DNA of 64,000 bases from Syntrophus aciditrophicus SB (GCF_000013405.1 NC_007759.1:2605001-2669000); one strand, 5' to 3'; shown: positions 34,987 through 44,049, numbered from the stretch's first letter. Notes: a model not told the origin generated them from the sequence alone. Program-made: numbers and translations.

Positions 34987-35871
34987 TCAAATCCTTATCC
35001 AGGAGGCGGGAATATTGTCCGGGGTGTCGAGCCCGTTGTTGAACCATTTCCGGGGGGCATAAACGATTTTTTCCGGATTGCTGCAAAGCCAGGCCCCCCA
35101 CCAGCTGAAACTGCTGTTGGCAATGATATGATGGCGGCAAGCGATCATCAGCCGCAAATCCTCGTCTCCCCGGTCCGGGCCGTTCTGATCCATGAAACAG
35201 GTCTCGAAACCGAGTTTAAGATTCCCTCTCGCCCAGGCAATGTCATCGGAAAACACAAAAAAAACCGGCTCAACCACCTTCCGTGAGATCTGCTCAACCG
35301 CAAGTCGATAGTAGGCCGGCGTACACAGGCCATGGAACGCGTTGGCATCCGGTAGAGTTACATAATCTCCCCGCCGGATGTGAATCGATACCGATTCACA
35401 GGAAGCGATACGCTCCAGAATTTTCCGGTTGCGTTCCGCCGGATCGGTTTGGAAGGAAAATTCCCGCCGGATCTCCGAATCAACATCGGAAAAGTATTTT
35501 TCGCTTTGCCAATAGCCGTCAAGATAGACGTTCCCCTGCAAATTCAAGATTTCCGGATCAAAATTATAGCTTTTTTCGATGATGTGAGTCTGGCGGGTGT
35601 GGAATATTCTTTTTTTCAGAAAAAGGGGAAGGCGCCTGAAGAATGCGTTCTGCCTTCTCGATTTGAAGTCCTTGATATCGCCGACAGAAGCCGATTCCCC
35701 GGCGATGCGAAATGCATCCAGTTCATACTTGCGCGGAGTCCATGATCCCGTCTCCTGAAACCAGCCCAGATCCAGGAACAGCGGCGCGTTGTTGACCAGG
35801 GAAACCCGTCGGGCAGCGGCATATTGAAACATCTGATTGCCGATGCCACCGGTCAGTCGGACAATCACCAT
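34987..35871 (-). CDS. Alpha-1,2-fucosyltransferase-like (GT11)
   Basis: A 294-residue family 11 glycosyltransferase. The N-terminus VIVRLTGGIGNQMFQYAAAR is diagnostic. The donor-binding motif HIRRGDYV lies near residue 165, VFSDDIAWARGN follows, and the C-terminal NSSFSWWGAWLCSNPEK is the third conserved motif. Members transfer L-fucose from GDP-fucose to galactose in alpha-1,2 linkage. GDP-mannose for GDP-fucose could come from manC (22823-24352), but gmd and fcl are not in the window. The ATG at 35871 lies three bases after the stop of a 57-residue ORF. In related loci GT11 proteins sometimes use other 6-deoxyhexoses, so the donor is likely but not certain. Confidence 0.9.
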   Translation of the reverse strand: MVIVRLTGGIGNQMFQYAAARRVSLVNNAPLFLDLGWFQETGSWTPRKYELDAFRIAGESASVGDIKDFKSRRQNAFFRRLPLFLKKRIFHTRQTHIIEKSYNFDPEILNLQGNVYLDGYWQSEKYFSDVDSEIRREFSFQTDPAERNRKILERIASCESVSIHIRRGDYVTLPDANAFHGLCTPAYYRLAVEQISRKVVEPVFFVFSDDIAWARGNLKLGFETCFMDQNGPDRGDEDLRLMIACRHHIIANSSFSWWGAWLCSNPEKIVYAPRKWFNNGLDTPDNIPASWIRI

Positions 35872-35874
35872 GAT

Positions 35875-36048
35875 CTACCGGCTTTCTCCTCTTTTTTTTC
35901 CGTAAAGCAGCGTCATGCCGGGAAGGCCCAGTTCCTGGCGGAGAATCCTGTAGGAAGGCGCCGTCTGCAGAACATCCTGAACCGCCTGATAGGCGAAGCT
36001 CTCAATCTGTCTGCGTCTTCTTTTTAATCGGCCTAAAATGCTTTTCAT
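35875..36048 (-). CDS. Small basic protein of unknown function (57 residues)
   Basis: A short frame with a good operon position: its ATG (36048) overlaps the stop of the upstream GT4 gene as ATGA, and its TAG ends three bases before the ATG of the fucosyltransferase. The product begins MKSILGRLKRRRRQIESFAY, continues with QAVQDVLQTAPSYRILRQEL and ends with a basic GKKRGESR tail. It is strongly positively charged and probably helical, without signal peptide or membrane segment. It could be a real small protein, for example a membrane-surface or RNA-binding accessory, or the stub of a longer gene. I do not recognise a family. It fills nearly the whole gap between its neighbours, which favours translation. 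Confidence 0.55.
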   Translation of the reverse strand: MKSILGRLKRRRRQIESFAYQAVQDVLQTAPSYRILRQELGLPGMTLLYGKKRGESR

Positions 36049-37343
36049 GCCTTCCGAATCTTCTCCTCCAGCAAAGTCAGAAATATTTTTTCATACTCTC
36101 TGCTGATTTTTTCCCATGTGAATTTTTCCCGCCAGTTTTTCTTTCCCGCAGCCCCCAATCTCTGACGCAGCGCCTCATCCTTCACCAGCTTGCACATATG
36201 CTTCGCAAGAACATGGGGATCGACCCGGGTGTATCCTCTGGCATCTCTTTCAGCAGGACAGACAATCCCCGCGCCCGTCCATTGGGCTATTTCTTCCGAA
36301 TTCCCTACGGGAACCGTCAGGAAGGGGGTTCCCGCCGCTGCCGATTCGAAAAGGACCAGCGGAGAATACTCCACATTCGAGGCAAAAACAAAGAGATCGG
36401 CTGCCATGAACGCGTTGACAAGAGATGGCCTTGGCAAGTCGGTTACAACAACGTTTTTGCCGGCGTGCTTCTTTATTCTCCCGATCGTTACATCTATTTG
36501 ATCGTCTTTTCCCACCCGAATGCCTATTGATCTCAGGGAAACCTTGATGACATGCTTGGTAAAATATTTTATTCCGTACTGTCGCATTACACCGAGAAAT
36601 TTGCTGAACATCTGCAACACATCAGAATAATTCTGAATATTCTTATTACCATTCAATATAAGCGTTGCCGCACGGCCATCCATGTCTGCGATCTCAAACG
36701 CCTGTGCCACCTCGAGATGTCCTTTGAGGCCGGTGAAGCTGCCCACTGTCAGAAAAATGAAATCATCTTCCGCAATCCCAAGCGAACGGCGGAAGTCCGG
36801 ATCGCGCTGCTTTTCAAACTCAAGCTCATTTGCCCCATTGGGAACGATCGAATAATTCAGGATTCCATGCTCTTTTGCAAAATTGATATCCCTGTAATCC
36901 GAGGCATAGAAAATAAGCCTGTCAAACTTACGAAGGATATAGGGCAATTGCCTGAAATACTCCGCGTATGACGGTTCATACAGTCCGGAAAATCCGCAGG
37001 GAATAAACACTTTGACCGCCTCGACCTGATCAAGCACAGGCCAGAGGGCATCAAATGTCCATTGCTGGGCCGCTTTAACCATGATGACATCGTATTTTTC
37101 AGATGTGATGAAGTTTTCATACTCATGAATTTCACCACGCATTCCAGATACGAAATTGCCATAGATGGAAAAGTCCCTGATCCGTACACCATTCAGGCTA
37201 TCATCCTTACGAGTGGTCAACCTTGTGGTGGCGACAGTCACATCGTGCCCCATCGCAACAAAGCGCTCGGCAAGCTGCTGTATGACCATTTGAACGCCGC
37301 CGACACTCGGATAATAGAGCTCGCAGCACAAAAGAATCTTCAC
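36045..37343 (-). CDS. Glycosyltransferase family 4
   Basis: A 432-residue GT-B glycosyltransferase. KILLCCELYYPSVGGVQMVI is a typical family 4 start. The donor domain carries FIFLTVGSFTGLKGHLEVAQ, a basic insertion around residues 255-300 (LGVMRQYGIKYFTKHVIKV), and VEYSPLVLFESAAAGTPFLT with the donor-binding glutamate. The insertion makes it longer than most GT4 proteins. The start is a GTG at 37343, 22 bp after the upstream epimerase. Its stop overlaps the ATG of the 57-residue ORF. Donor and acceptor are unknown. Confidence 0.88.
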   Translation of the reverse strand: MKILLCCELYYPSVGGVQMVIQQLAERFVAMGHDVTVATTRLTTRKDDSLNGVRIRDFSIYGNFVSGMRGEIHEYENFITSEKYDVIMVKAAQQWTFDALWPVLDQVEAVKVFIPCGFSGLYEPSYAEYFRQLPYILRKFDRLIFYASDYRDINFAKEHGILNYSIVPNGANELEFEKQRDPDFRRSLGIAEDDFIFLTVGSFTGLKGHLEVAQAFEIADMDGRAATLILNGNKNIQNYSDVLQMFSKFLGVMRQYGIKYFTKHVIKVSLRSIGIRVGKDDQIDVTIGRIKKHAGKNVVVTDLPRPSLVNAFMAADLFVFASNVEYSPLVLFESAAAGTPFLTVPVGNSEEIAQWTGAGIVCPAERDARGYTRVDPHVLAKHMCKLVKDEALRQRLGAAGKKNWREKFTWEKISREYEKIFLTLLEEKIRKA

Positions 37344-37365
37344 CGTTTTTTACCCTTGACTCTTA

Positions 37366-38301
37366 TCACACCGATCGATTGTCACGGTACCAGTTCCACG
37401 TCCTTATAATGCCATCCTCAAAGGGAATCCGCATTGTCCAGCCTGTATCCCAACTGAGCCTGGAACTGTCGAGCACATTGACCGGAACATCGAACTTTCT
37501 GAGTGGAAGTGTTTTCAGTTTCACTTCAAGCCCTTCCGCCTGTGCCAGAGGTTGGAGTGCATCGAGGATATCCCGGTTGTTCCGTCCTTCTCCGCTTCCG
37601 ATATTATAGATGCTTCCGGGGGGCCCTTTCAGCAGAGCGGCAACGATTCCCTCCGCGATATCCTCGACATGGATGTAATCGCGAACCGTTCCCGATTCTC
37701 CATAAAGGGTCAGCTCCAGGCCGCAGAGAATGGATGCGATGGCGGCGGCAATGAAACCCTGGCCGATAAAAGGTTTCTGTGTTTCTCCATAGGCATTCCC
37801 CGGCCTTACGCAAACGACAGGCAAATCGTGCGTCAAGTGGAACATCCGGGCGTACTTTTCAACAGCCAGCTTCGTGATGCCATAGGGAGAAATGGGGTTT
37901 GTCGGATGTTCTTCATTGATCGGCGTATTGAGTGAATGTCCGTAAATAACGCCGCCCGAAGAAATCAGAACAATCTTCTCCAGGTTTAAGGCACTTGCCA
38001 CATCGAGCATGTTGACGAGAGGCGGGAGGTTTTCCAGAATATCCTGAATGGGATTGTCATAACTTGTTTTGGGAACGGTGGCATAGGCAAGGTCGATGAT
38101 TTCATCAACGCCCCGTAGGATGCCCCGGATGAAATATTTGTCACCGAAATCACCCGGCACATACTCGACATTGTCTGGAAGAGACCGTGTTGGAACCTCG
38201 TTGCGCGCCACGACAATGACGTGTCTTCCTTTCCTCAGTAGAGCCCTGACAACAAAAGAACCAATAAACCCGGTCCCACCGATAACACAGCAACACTTCA
38301 T
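37366..38301 (-). CDS. NAD-dependent epimerase/dehydratase (extended SDR)
   Basis: A 311-residue nucleotide-sugar epimerase or reductase. KCCCVIGGTGFIGSFVVRAL binds NAD, VLISSGGVIYG provides the serine region, and PISPYGITKLAVEKYARMF gives the YxxxK pair. Later parts, VRPGNAYGETQKP and YGESGTVRDYIHVEDIAEG, are typical of UDP-hexose 4-epimerases of the GalE-like/WbiG branch. The ATG at 38301 overlaps the stop of the upstream GT2 (ATGA), so the longer frame to 38322 is less likely. It may supply UDP-galactose or UDP-GalNAc, or a 6-deoxyhexose, for the neighbouring transferases. Specificity is unresolved. Confidence 0.87.
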   Translation of the reverse strand: MKCCCVIGGTGFIGSFVVRALLRKGRHVIVVARNEVPTRSLPDNVEYVPGDFGDKYFIRGILRGVDEIIDLAYATVPKTSYDNPIQDILENLPPLVNMLDVASALNLEKIVLISSGGVIYGHSLNTPINEEHPTNPISPYGITKLAVEKYARMFHLTHDLPVVCVRPGNAYGETQKPFIGQGFIAAAIASILCGLELTLYGESGTVRDYIHVEDIAEGIVAALLKGPPGSIYNIGSGEGRNNRDILDALQPLAQAEGLEVKLKTLPLRKFDVPVNVLDSSRLSWDTGWTMRIPFEDGIIRTWNWYRDNRSV

Positions 38302-39338
38302 CGTATGACTCTCAATCTCCATTGCTTTTCAACGAGCTTCCGTCCGGCACGCATAATATGGGCCAGTGCACGCCTTCCCGATTCTCCCAGAAATCCTAAG
38401 TGCCTGGCCTGATAATAATGATAGCGGAGGTTATTGACGCGATACTGAACCTTTTCTTGAATCTCTCTGTACGGGGTGCCGGCATGATCACACAAGGCAA
38501 TTGCAGCATCATGAACTATCGAAATCAGCTCCCCCAATGATGTTTTCCGGGAAAATTGTGGATATGCCCCATGAATCAAAGCGGCAAGATCCCGCAACGA
38601 TTGGTCCGAATAACGCCCTCCCGTGGCCCACATCAGATTTTCCACGTTGATTTTAAGCAGGTGCTGAAGAAACGGGTTGTTTCCGGAACGCGACATGCTT
38701 TGGGGTACTTCCCGATATATGTGAAGGACCTCCGGGATGTTGGCCACCCGGAATTTTCTGGCAACCCGCGACCACATCTCATAGTCTTCGGGAGGTTGTC
38801 GATCTGGATTGGTGCAATACACTCCGACTTCATCAAAAACTGTTTTTCTGATCATCAGCGAGCTGTGGACAAAGGGATTATCGAACAGGAGATCGAATTG
38901 CAGGGAAAGATTATCCGCATCGTGCCTGTGTAACCGTTTCGTCGGCTTCTGTTCCTCAAGGATCGAGGCCCAGGTCCCTGCCATACCACAATCAGGATGG
39001 GTCTCCATAAATGCGACCTGCTTCGATAAGCGATCCGGCAACGAAATGTCATCCTGATCCTGGCGGGCAATATAGGCCCCTTTCGCCAGGGCAATCCCCC
39101 TGTTGAGAGTCGCAGCCAACCCCTTGTTCTCTTGTGAATAAAACCGAATGCGCGGATCGGTAAAGGAGGAAACGATGGAAGCAGAGTCGTCTGTGGAACC
39201 ATCGTCAATGATGAGCAGTTCAAAGTTGGAATAACTCTGCACTAGAATGCAATCGATGGATTCACGCAAGTAGGAAGCCCCATTGTAAACGGGCAGAACG
39301 ACACTGATCATCGGTGCGGAGTTGGATATTACATCCAT
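38298..39338 (-). CDS. Glycosyltransferase family 2
   Basis: A 346-residue GT-A glycosyltransferase. ISVVLPVYNGASYLRESIDC and LLIIDDGSTDDSASI form the nucleotide-binding part, and IARQDQDDISLPDRLSKQ carries the metal-binding acidic residues. The C-terminal part (from about residue 210) is helical with several Arg and His residues and no clear membrane segment. The ATG at 39338 starts ten bases inside the end of the upstream GT2. Starting further upstream (39389) would lie within that gene. Sequence resembles O-antigen side-chain transferases, but no donor can be named. Confidence 0.88.
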   Translation of the reverse strand: MDVISNSAPMISVVLPVYNGASYLRESIDCILVQSYSNFELLIIDDGSTDDSASIVSSFTDPRIRFYSQENKGLAATLNRGIALAKGAYIARQDQDDISLPDRLSKQVAFMETHPDCGMAGTWASILEEQKPTKRLHRHDADNLSLQFDLLFDNPFVHSSLMIRKTVFDEVGVYCTNPDRQPPEDYEMWSRVARKFRVANIPEVLHIYREVPQSMSRSGNNPFLQHLLKINVENLMWATGGRYSDQSLRDLAALIHGAYPQFSRKTSLGELISIVHDAAIALCDHAGTPYREIQEKVQYRVNNLRYHYYQARHLGFLGESGRRALAHIMRAGRKLVEKQWRLRVIR

Positions 39339-40210
39339 TTGGTTACAAACGACGAAGCAGATTGAATCTTCAATCTGAGCCAAAGGCACAGTACCCGATA
39401 TTTCATAATGAGCAAGACTATAAGCCTGATTGGATTATTTGTTGACATCTTATAATAACCATCACGATACTCACGATAATGTGTAATTGGGAACCAACCA
39501 AAAAATTGGAGCATCGGGAAGTTATTATGAGCTGCAATCTTGGCAGTATCAATATCAGACTCGCTTAAAACGCGTTTAAACAGCGTGATATCAGGAATAT
39601 ATTTGTAGTGACCCCGGGCAAGCCCTGCAAATACAAACGTCATATCAGCTCCCCAACCACTTAGCACATTTGGAATGCCACACAGTTCCCGACAAAATCC
39701 TATGCGATATACAGAATAAATCATATTTGCCTTGCCAAGAATTTCAGGTGCGCATAAATATTTTACCAACCTTCGCCATATCCACTTATCGTCAAAGACA
39801 GAAAAACCATCATATTTTCTTAATATTGTACCGGAAAGATCTATATTGGCAACATTACCACTCACAAACTGAACATCGCGGCATGAGTCTAATGTCTTTA
39901 CGCACAATTCCAGAAAATTACTTGACCATTCATCGTCAGCCGCAGCCCACATAAAGTAATCTGATTCAGCTTCATTAACAAGAAAAATGAAGTTGTTTAA
40001 TGCACCGATGTTTGATGGGTGCTGGATATATTTGATGCGAGTGTCTTTGGTAACATACTCCATAGCAATTCTTTCCGTACCATCACTCGAGTAATTGTCA
40101 GCAATCAGCAGCTGCCAGTCACAAAAACTTTGTTTGATGATTGAATCCAGAGCTTTAGAAATATAGGTCTCGCCATTGAATACCGGCATTCCGATAAAGA
40201 GTCTTTTCAT
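39329..40210 (-). CDS. Glycosyltransferase family 2
   Basis: A 293-residue GT-A protein beginning KRLFIGMPVFNGETYISKAL. LLIADNYSSDGTERIAME is the nucleotide-binding strand, and YFMWAAADDEWSSNFLEL takes the place of the DxD site. It is similar in plan to the next GT2 upstream (40207-41124), which carries a nearly identical MWAADDDEW motif, so the two may have arisen by duplication. Its base composition is AT-rich compared with the genes to the left. The ATG at 40210 overlaps the upstream stop by four bases. Donor and acceptor are unknown. Confidence 0.88.
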   Translation of the reverse strand: MKRLFIGMPVFNGETYISKALDSIIKQSFCDWQLLIADNYSSDGTERIAMEYVTKDTRIKYIQHPSNIGALNNFIFLVNEAESDYFMWAAADDEWSSNFLELCVKTLDSCRDVQFVSGNVANIDLSGTILRKYDGFSVFDDKWIWRRLVKYLCAPEILGKANMIYSVYRIGFCRELCGIPNVLSGWGADMTFVFAGLARGHYKYIPDITLFKRVLSESDIDTAKIAAHNNFPMLQFFGWFPITHYREYRDGYYKMSTNNPIRLIVLLIMKYRVLCLWLRLKIQSASSFVTKWM

Positions 40211-41124
40211 ATTCGTGGTCGTTTATAAGACATAACTATTCCGAGAAAATGCGCCCATATTATCCTCCTGGCCATATTGCTGACTGCTCGCTTTGTTGGC
40301 TTATCAATCTTGAGCAAAGTAATAACTGATTGAATATCACGCAAAGCTAACTTGTGGTATTGAAAGTTCGCGGGCAAACCCAAGAAATAACGAAATCCAC
40401 AAGGATTAGGAAGTTTTCCTCCCTGTATTTCCCATTTTGCCTGCGCGTAAGTACTGTCAGTCGTTCTCTTATATAGACCCACCCGAGGAAGAACCATCAA
40501 CTTCCCTTTTGTTGAAACAAAAAGCAGGAGTGGAATTTCATTTAGTGAAACAAGTTCAAATGCGGAAAAGAATGAAGTATTCTGTTCGAATAAAGCGGAC
40601 CTTCTAAAAAGTGAATAATAGAGATTACCATAATTATTCTTCAACATATGGCATAAGCGATCTGAGATATCGTCAAGATTCGAACCATAGAAGGCCTCTC
40701 CCTCAGGGAAAAAATCATAAAGACCAGAATGCGAGAAGTACTGTGCCTCCATCATGACAGCGACAAAGTCTTCGCCCAGTCGGGAAAATTCCTCAGTGCA
40801 ATATTGAATAAAGTGTTCATCCCACTCATCATCATCTGCTGCCCACATAAAATACTCACCAGTTGACTGTTCTAAAACAAATTTGAAATTAGCAACTGGC
40901 CCCTTATTCTGCTCTTGCCTAAAATAGGCTATACGTGGATCACGCTTCATGAACTCATTTACCACATTATAGGTCTCGTCTCCTGAAGAACAGTTATCCG
41001 AAACAATAATCTCCAAGTTCTCATAACTCTGTCCTGTTATACACATGAGTGTACGATGAAGCCCATCTGGCCTGTTGTATGTCGGTAAGCCTACGGAAAC
41101 CAAGGGATGTTTTACTCCCCGCAC
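40207..41124 (-). CDS. Glycosyltransferase family 2
   Basis: A GT-A glycosyltransferase with PLVSVGLPTYNRPDGLHRTL, IIVSDNCSSGDETYNVV and FMWAADDDEWDEHFIQYC. The start chosen is the GTG at 41124, which has CAGGAG nine bases upstream and gives a normal short N-terminus (305 residues). The frame remains open to a TTG at 41184 without a ribosome-binding site. The C-terminus includes the segment TKGKLMVLPRVGLYKRTTDS. It is the last gene of the AT-rich glycosyltransferase block before the decayed insertion sequence. Before that insertion it would have followed the methyltransferase fragment at 42452-42740 closely. Donor unknown. Confidence 0.85.
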   Translation of the reverse strand: MRGVKHPLVSVGLPTYNRPDGLHRTLMCITGQSYENLEIIVSDNCSSGDETYNVVNEFMKRDPRIAYFRQEQNKGPVANFKFVLEQSTGEYFMWAADDDEWDEHFIQYCTEEFSRLGEDFVAVMMEAQYFSHSGLYDFFPEGEAFYGSNLDDISDRLCHMLKNNYGNLYYSLFRRSALFEQNTSFFSAFELVSLNEIPLLLFVSTKGKLMVLPRVGLYKRTTDSTYAQAKWEIQGGKLPNPCGFRYFLGLPANFQYHKLALRDIQSVITLLKIDKPTKRAVSNMARRIIWAHFLGIVMSYKRPRI

Positions 41125-41192
41125 GCTAAATATCTCCTGAAACCTTTGCACAACTCTACAGACGGAGTCTGAGATTGCAGTCAAAAAATAAC

Positions 41193-42460
41193 GTTAAAAT
41201 TTTCAACAACTCATTGATAATACGTGCTTATTTGCATAATTTCTGTTAGTTTTCCTTTCAAATTCAACCCTTTGAAGGAGACCAGCATGTCATTCAAGAA
41301 ATACGATTCTCATCCCTCTTTTTTTGATCTTGAAGTGAAGTAATCATTCGGAAACTCAAGAACTCAGCAATTCCTCTCCGAGGTGACGAATGCCATCGAC
41401 TGGAAACCCATCACCGCCATCCTGACCGAAAACTATCCGGTGGGCAAATCGGAATACGGAAACAAGGCTTATCCTCCTTTGATGCTGATGAAAGGGCTCC
41501 TCCTTCAGAAATGGTTCGGAATCAAGTCCGATCCCGAACTGGAAAACCAGATCAACGACCGTTTATCCTTCAAAGCCTTTATCGGCTTACCCTTCAGTGA
41601 CCCCTCACCGGATCATTCGATTCTCTGCCGTTTCCGGGACAGAATCGGCAGGAAGGGGCTGGAAAAGGTTTTCAGCGAACTGCTGAAGCAATTCAAGAAC
41701 CTGGGCTTTTCCATCGAATCCGGTCTGGCTGTGGATGCCAGGATTATCCGCTCGGCCAGTCGTCCCGTAAGCAGAGACAAACTCGATGAGCTGCGGGAAA
41801 AGCGAAAACAGACAAAGAAGACGCCCCACTTCCAGCGGGATCTTGAATCCGACTGGACAGTGAAGAACAAAAAACCCGTCTTCGGAATGAAGGAACATGC
41901 CTCCGTCGACGTAAAAAGCGGTCTCGTATTGTCCTCCTCGGTTTCCAGAGCCTCCGAGCATGACACCAATTACTTCTCCTATGTGGTGGCCAACAGCCTT
42001 CAAGGGAAAGAGCTTCCTCCAAGTGTTTACGCCGACAAGGGATACTGCAGCGAGGCCAATCGGGACTTCCTGAACATGAACGGCATTCGTGACGGAATCA
42101 TGCGGAAGGACCAGATCAATGCCAGGCTTACGGAAAATGAGATCAAGAGGAACAAGAAAATCTCCAAGGTTCGGTACAAGATCGAGCAGTATTTCGGAAT
42201 TACCGAAAAGTATCATGGTGCAGGCAAGGCCCGCTTTACCTCTCTTGTCAAAGAGGGTTGGGACCATCTCTGCGGGGCGATGCCTTCAACATCAAAAAAA
42301 TCGTTCTCGGCATCAGAAAGCAGGAAGCAACGGTAACCCCATAGGGAAATTATGCAAAGAAACGCTTCCCCTGGTCATCCTGGGAGCTGAAAGATTTTGA
42401 AAGAGCAGTGTTAACGCCGTAAAGGCGGCCGGAAGCGACTGCTTCTGCAAGTTAAAATTT
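41193..42460 (+). mobile_element. Decayed IS5-family insertion sequence (ends approximate)
   Basis: The only plus-strand unit inside the polysaccharide region. It contains a broken IS5-type transposase gene. The 10-bp word GTTAAAATTT occurs on both sides (41193-41202 and 42451-42460) and may mark the target duplication, although IS5 elements usually duplicate about four bases. I could not find convincing terminal inverted repeats. Removing the segment between the repeats would place the end of the methyltransferase fragment about ten bases from the GT2 frame, which supports these limits. Confidence 0.55.
41287..42344 (+). pseudogene. IS5-family transposase, inactivated by a stop codon and a frameshift
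   Basis: The coding frame starts at ATG 41287 with GGAG upstream (MSFKKYDSHPSFFDLEVK). It meets TAA at 41341-41343, then continues in the same frame from residue 20 on (NSRTQQFLSEVTNAIDWKPI). The DDE residues are visible: VDARIIRSAS, VYADKGYCSE and RYKIEQYFGI. Near the end, after CGAM (about 42283), one base is missing. The present frame ends at 42336 with an unrelated Ser-rich tail, while the restored frame reads FNIKKIVLGIRKQEATVTP and stops at 42342-42344. Two independent lesions mean the transposase is very probably dead. A TTG, GTG or ATG restart after the first stop (for example GTG 41383) could still yield a protein lacking its N-terminus. Confidence 0.85.
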
Positions 42461-42740
42461 AAAATTAACGCCCATAATAAGGGCAAAAGAAAAAACTGAA
42501 TTCTGCAAACGTCTCACAAACTCATTACGGTCTTTTAAAAATTCAAGCGCTGCATCGGTTGGATTATCATATCTCCATTCCGCGTCGGCGGTGCTGTCCT
42601 TCGGCTCAATGCCGAGACAGGGATGTCCTCATAGCAACAAAGTTTTTAAGCAGGTATCCATAGTTGGAGGCAATCTCGATTACGGAACGTCCTTTCACCG
42701 ATACGGAATCTCCGGCTTCTTACAAAACTGACTACTTTCA
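42452..42740 (-). pseudogene. Fragment of a sugar C-methyltransferase-type gene, frameshifted
   Basis: On the minus strand a frame encodes SVIEIASNYGYLLKNFVAM, almost the same as FVIEVASNDGYLLRNFVQA in the intact methyltransferase at 47831-49057. One frame over, the sequence continues GHPCLGIEP, again matching CMGIEP there. It then departs to a segment ending DNPTDAALEFLKDRNEFV and a stop at 42452-42454. The last part vaguely resembles the NPRTAVREYL region of the protein at 45001-45801, but this is uncertain. So the interval holds a SAM-binding-motif fragment with a frameshift and perhaps a fusion to another gene end. It sits directly after the ABC exporter gene and before the insertion sequence, and marks a deletion scar. 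Confidence 0.65.
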
Positions 42741-44045
42741 TCCTGATTTCCTAACATCCCAATCAAGATTGGGTCTTACAATTCCTGGCATTACGTTGGC
42801 ATATCCAAATCCATATCGGCCAACACAGTTTTCCATCGGATCACGAATGCTGAATGTCAATACATTGGGCTCAAAAAAATGAATCGTCATCCCTGGTTCA
42901 TAAGATGTGATGGCCAATCCAACATAATATGTACCCTCATTCAGAAAGTTGCCTGGAATATTACAGGTGGCGATGTAGTTACCAGAAGATAATTCTGATA
43001 TTGACGATGGTGAGGAAACAAAAGCATAAGTGCCACCTGGCACTGTAAAATGAAAATTGGGAATGTACCGAATACTTGTGTCTTGCTTGACCGTGAAATG
43101 CATGCTGATCTTTAACGGTTCTCTAATGTCAATTTCAGTAATAACCTCATTATTGGCATCCTGAACAATCCCCATAACTAATTGGACAAAATTGTCACCA
43201 ACAGTGCGACCCAATTTTGTAAAGTCAGCACAACTACTGCCCCCTTCTCCCAAATATTCAAGGATGACTTCAGAAGGCAAGCCTCTTTTCTTAATTTTCC
43301 CTTGATCGAGCAAGATACATTCTCTGCACAATGATGCAATGGTTTGGAGGCTATGGCTGACAAAAACAACTGTCCTGCCACCCTTGCTGATATCATCCAT
43401 TTTGCCGAGGCATTGCTTCTGAAATTGAATATCACCGACAGCCAGCACTTCATCCACAATTAAGATTTCAGGTCCCAAATGAGCAGCAACAGCAAAGGCA
43501 AGTCTGACATACATCCCGGAAGAATAACGTTTTACAGGGGAATCAATAAATTTTTCCACACCAGAAAATGCCACAATCTCGTCAAACTTATTTTTAATTT
43601 CTTTCTTGTTCATGCCAGATATGGCACCATTTAGATAAATGTTTTCCCGTCCGGTAAGTTCAGGATGAAATCCGGTCCCCACTTCAAGCAGGCTGGCAAC
43701 ACGCCCTCTGATTTTCACCACACCACTTGTGGGTGATGTCACCTTTGAGATTATCTTGAGAAGAGTTGACTTGCCCGCACCGTTACGACCGATTATTCCA
43801 AGCGCGTCCCCCTGCCTGACTTCAAAAGTAAGATCGTCCAGAGCCAAAAAGCGACCACCGGAAAGACGACTATTGTCATCCGAGACGAGGTGTTGCTGAT
43901 ATGTTGTTATCAATGAGTTCGGATCCTCTTTACCACGTCGCCGTGCCCACCAACTTTGCAGGTCGCGGAACAAAAAACCATGGTTGATGGTACCTAATCG
44001 GTATTCTTTACTTAGTTTTTCCACCTTAATCACAGTGTCACTCAT
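42738..44045 (-). CDS. wzt: Polysaccharide ABC exporter ATP-binding protein with C-terminal glycan-binding domain (Wzt-like)
   Basis: A 435-residue Wzt-type ATPase. The nucleotide-binding domain shows GIIGRNGAGKSTLLKIISKV (Walker A), RYSSGMYVRLAFAVAAH (signature), ILIVDEVLAVGD (Walker B) and FVSHSL (switch histidine). From about residue 245 an extra beta-rich domain follows (VTEIDIREPLKISMHFTVKQ, FHFTVPGGTYAFVSS), the position of the carbohydrate-binding domain that recognises the chain end in O-antigen exporters. With the permease at 44050-44907 it moves completed undecaprenyl-linked chains across the inner membrane. The ATG at 44045 is five bases after the permease stop. Presence of the extra domain suggests a modified, for example methylated, non-reducing end, which matches the methyltransferase genes upstream. 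Confidence 0.92.
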   Translation of the reverse strand: MSDTVIKVEKLSKEYRLGTINHGFLFRDLQSWWARRRGKEDPNSLITTYQQHLVSDDNSRLSGGRFLALDDLTFEVRQGDALGIIGRNGAGKSTLLKIISKVTSPTSGVVKIRGRVASLLEVGTGFHPELTGRENIYLNGAISGMNKKEIKNKFDEIVAFSGVEKFIDSPVKRYSSGMYVRLAFAVAAHLGPEILIVDEVLAVGDIQFQKQCLGKMDDISKGGRTVVFVSHSLQTIASLCRECILLDQGKIKKRGLPSEVILEYLGEGGSSCADFTKLGRTVGDNFVQLVMGIVQDANNEVITEIDIREPLKISMHFTVKQDTSIRYIPNFHFTVPGGTYAFVSSPSSISELSSGNYIATCNIPGNFLNEGTYYVGLAITSYEPGMTIHFFEPNVLTFSIRDPMENCVGRYGFGYANVMPGIVRPNLDWDVRKSG

Positions 44046-44049
44046 AGCG

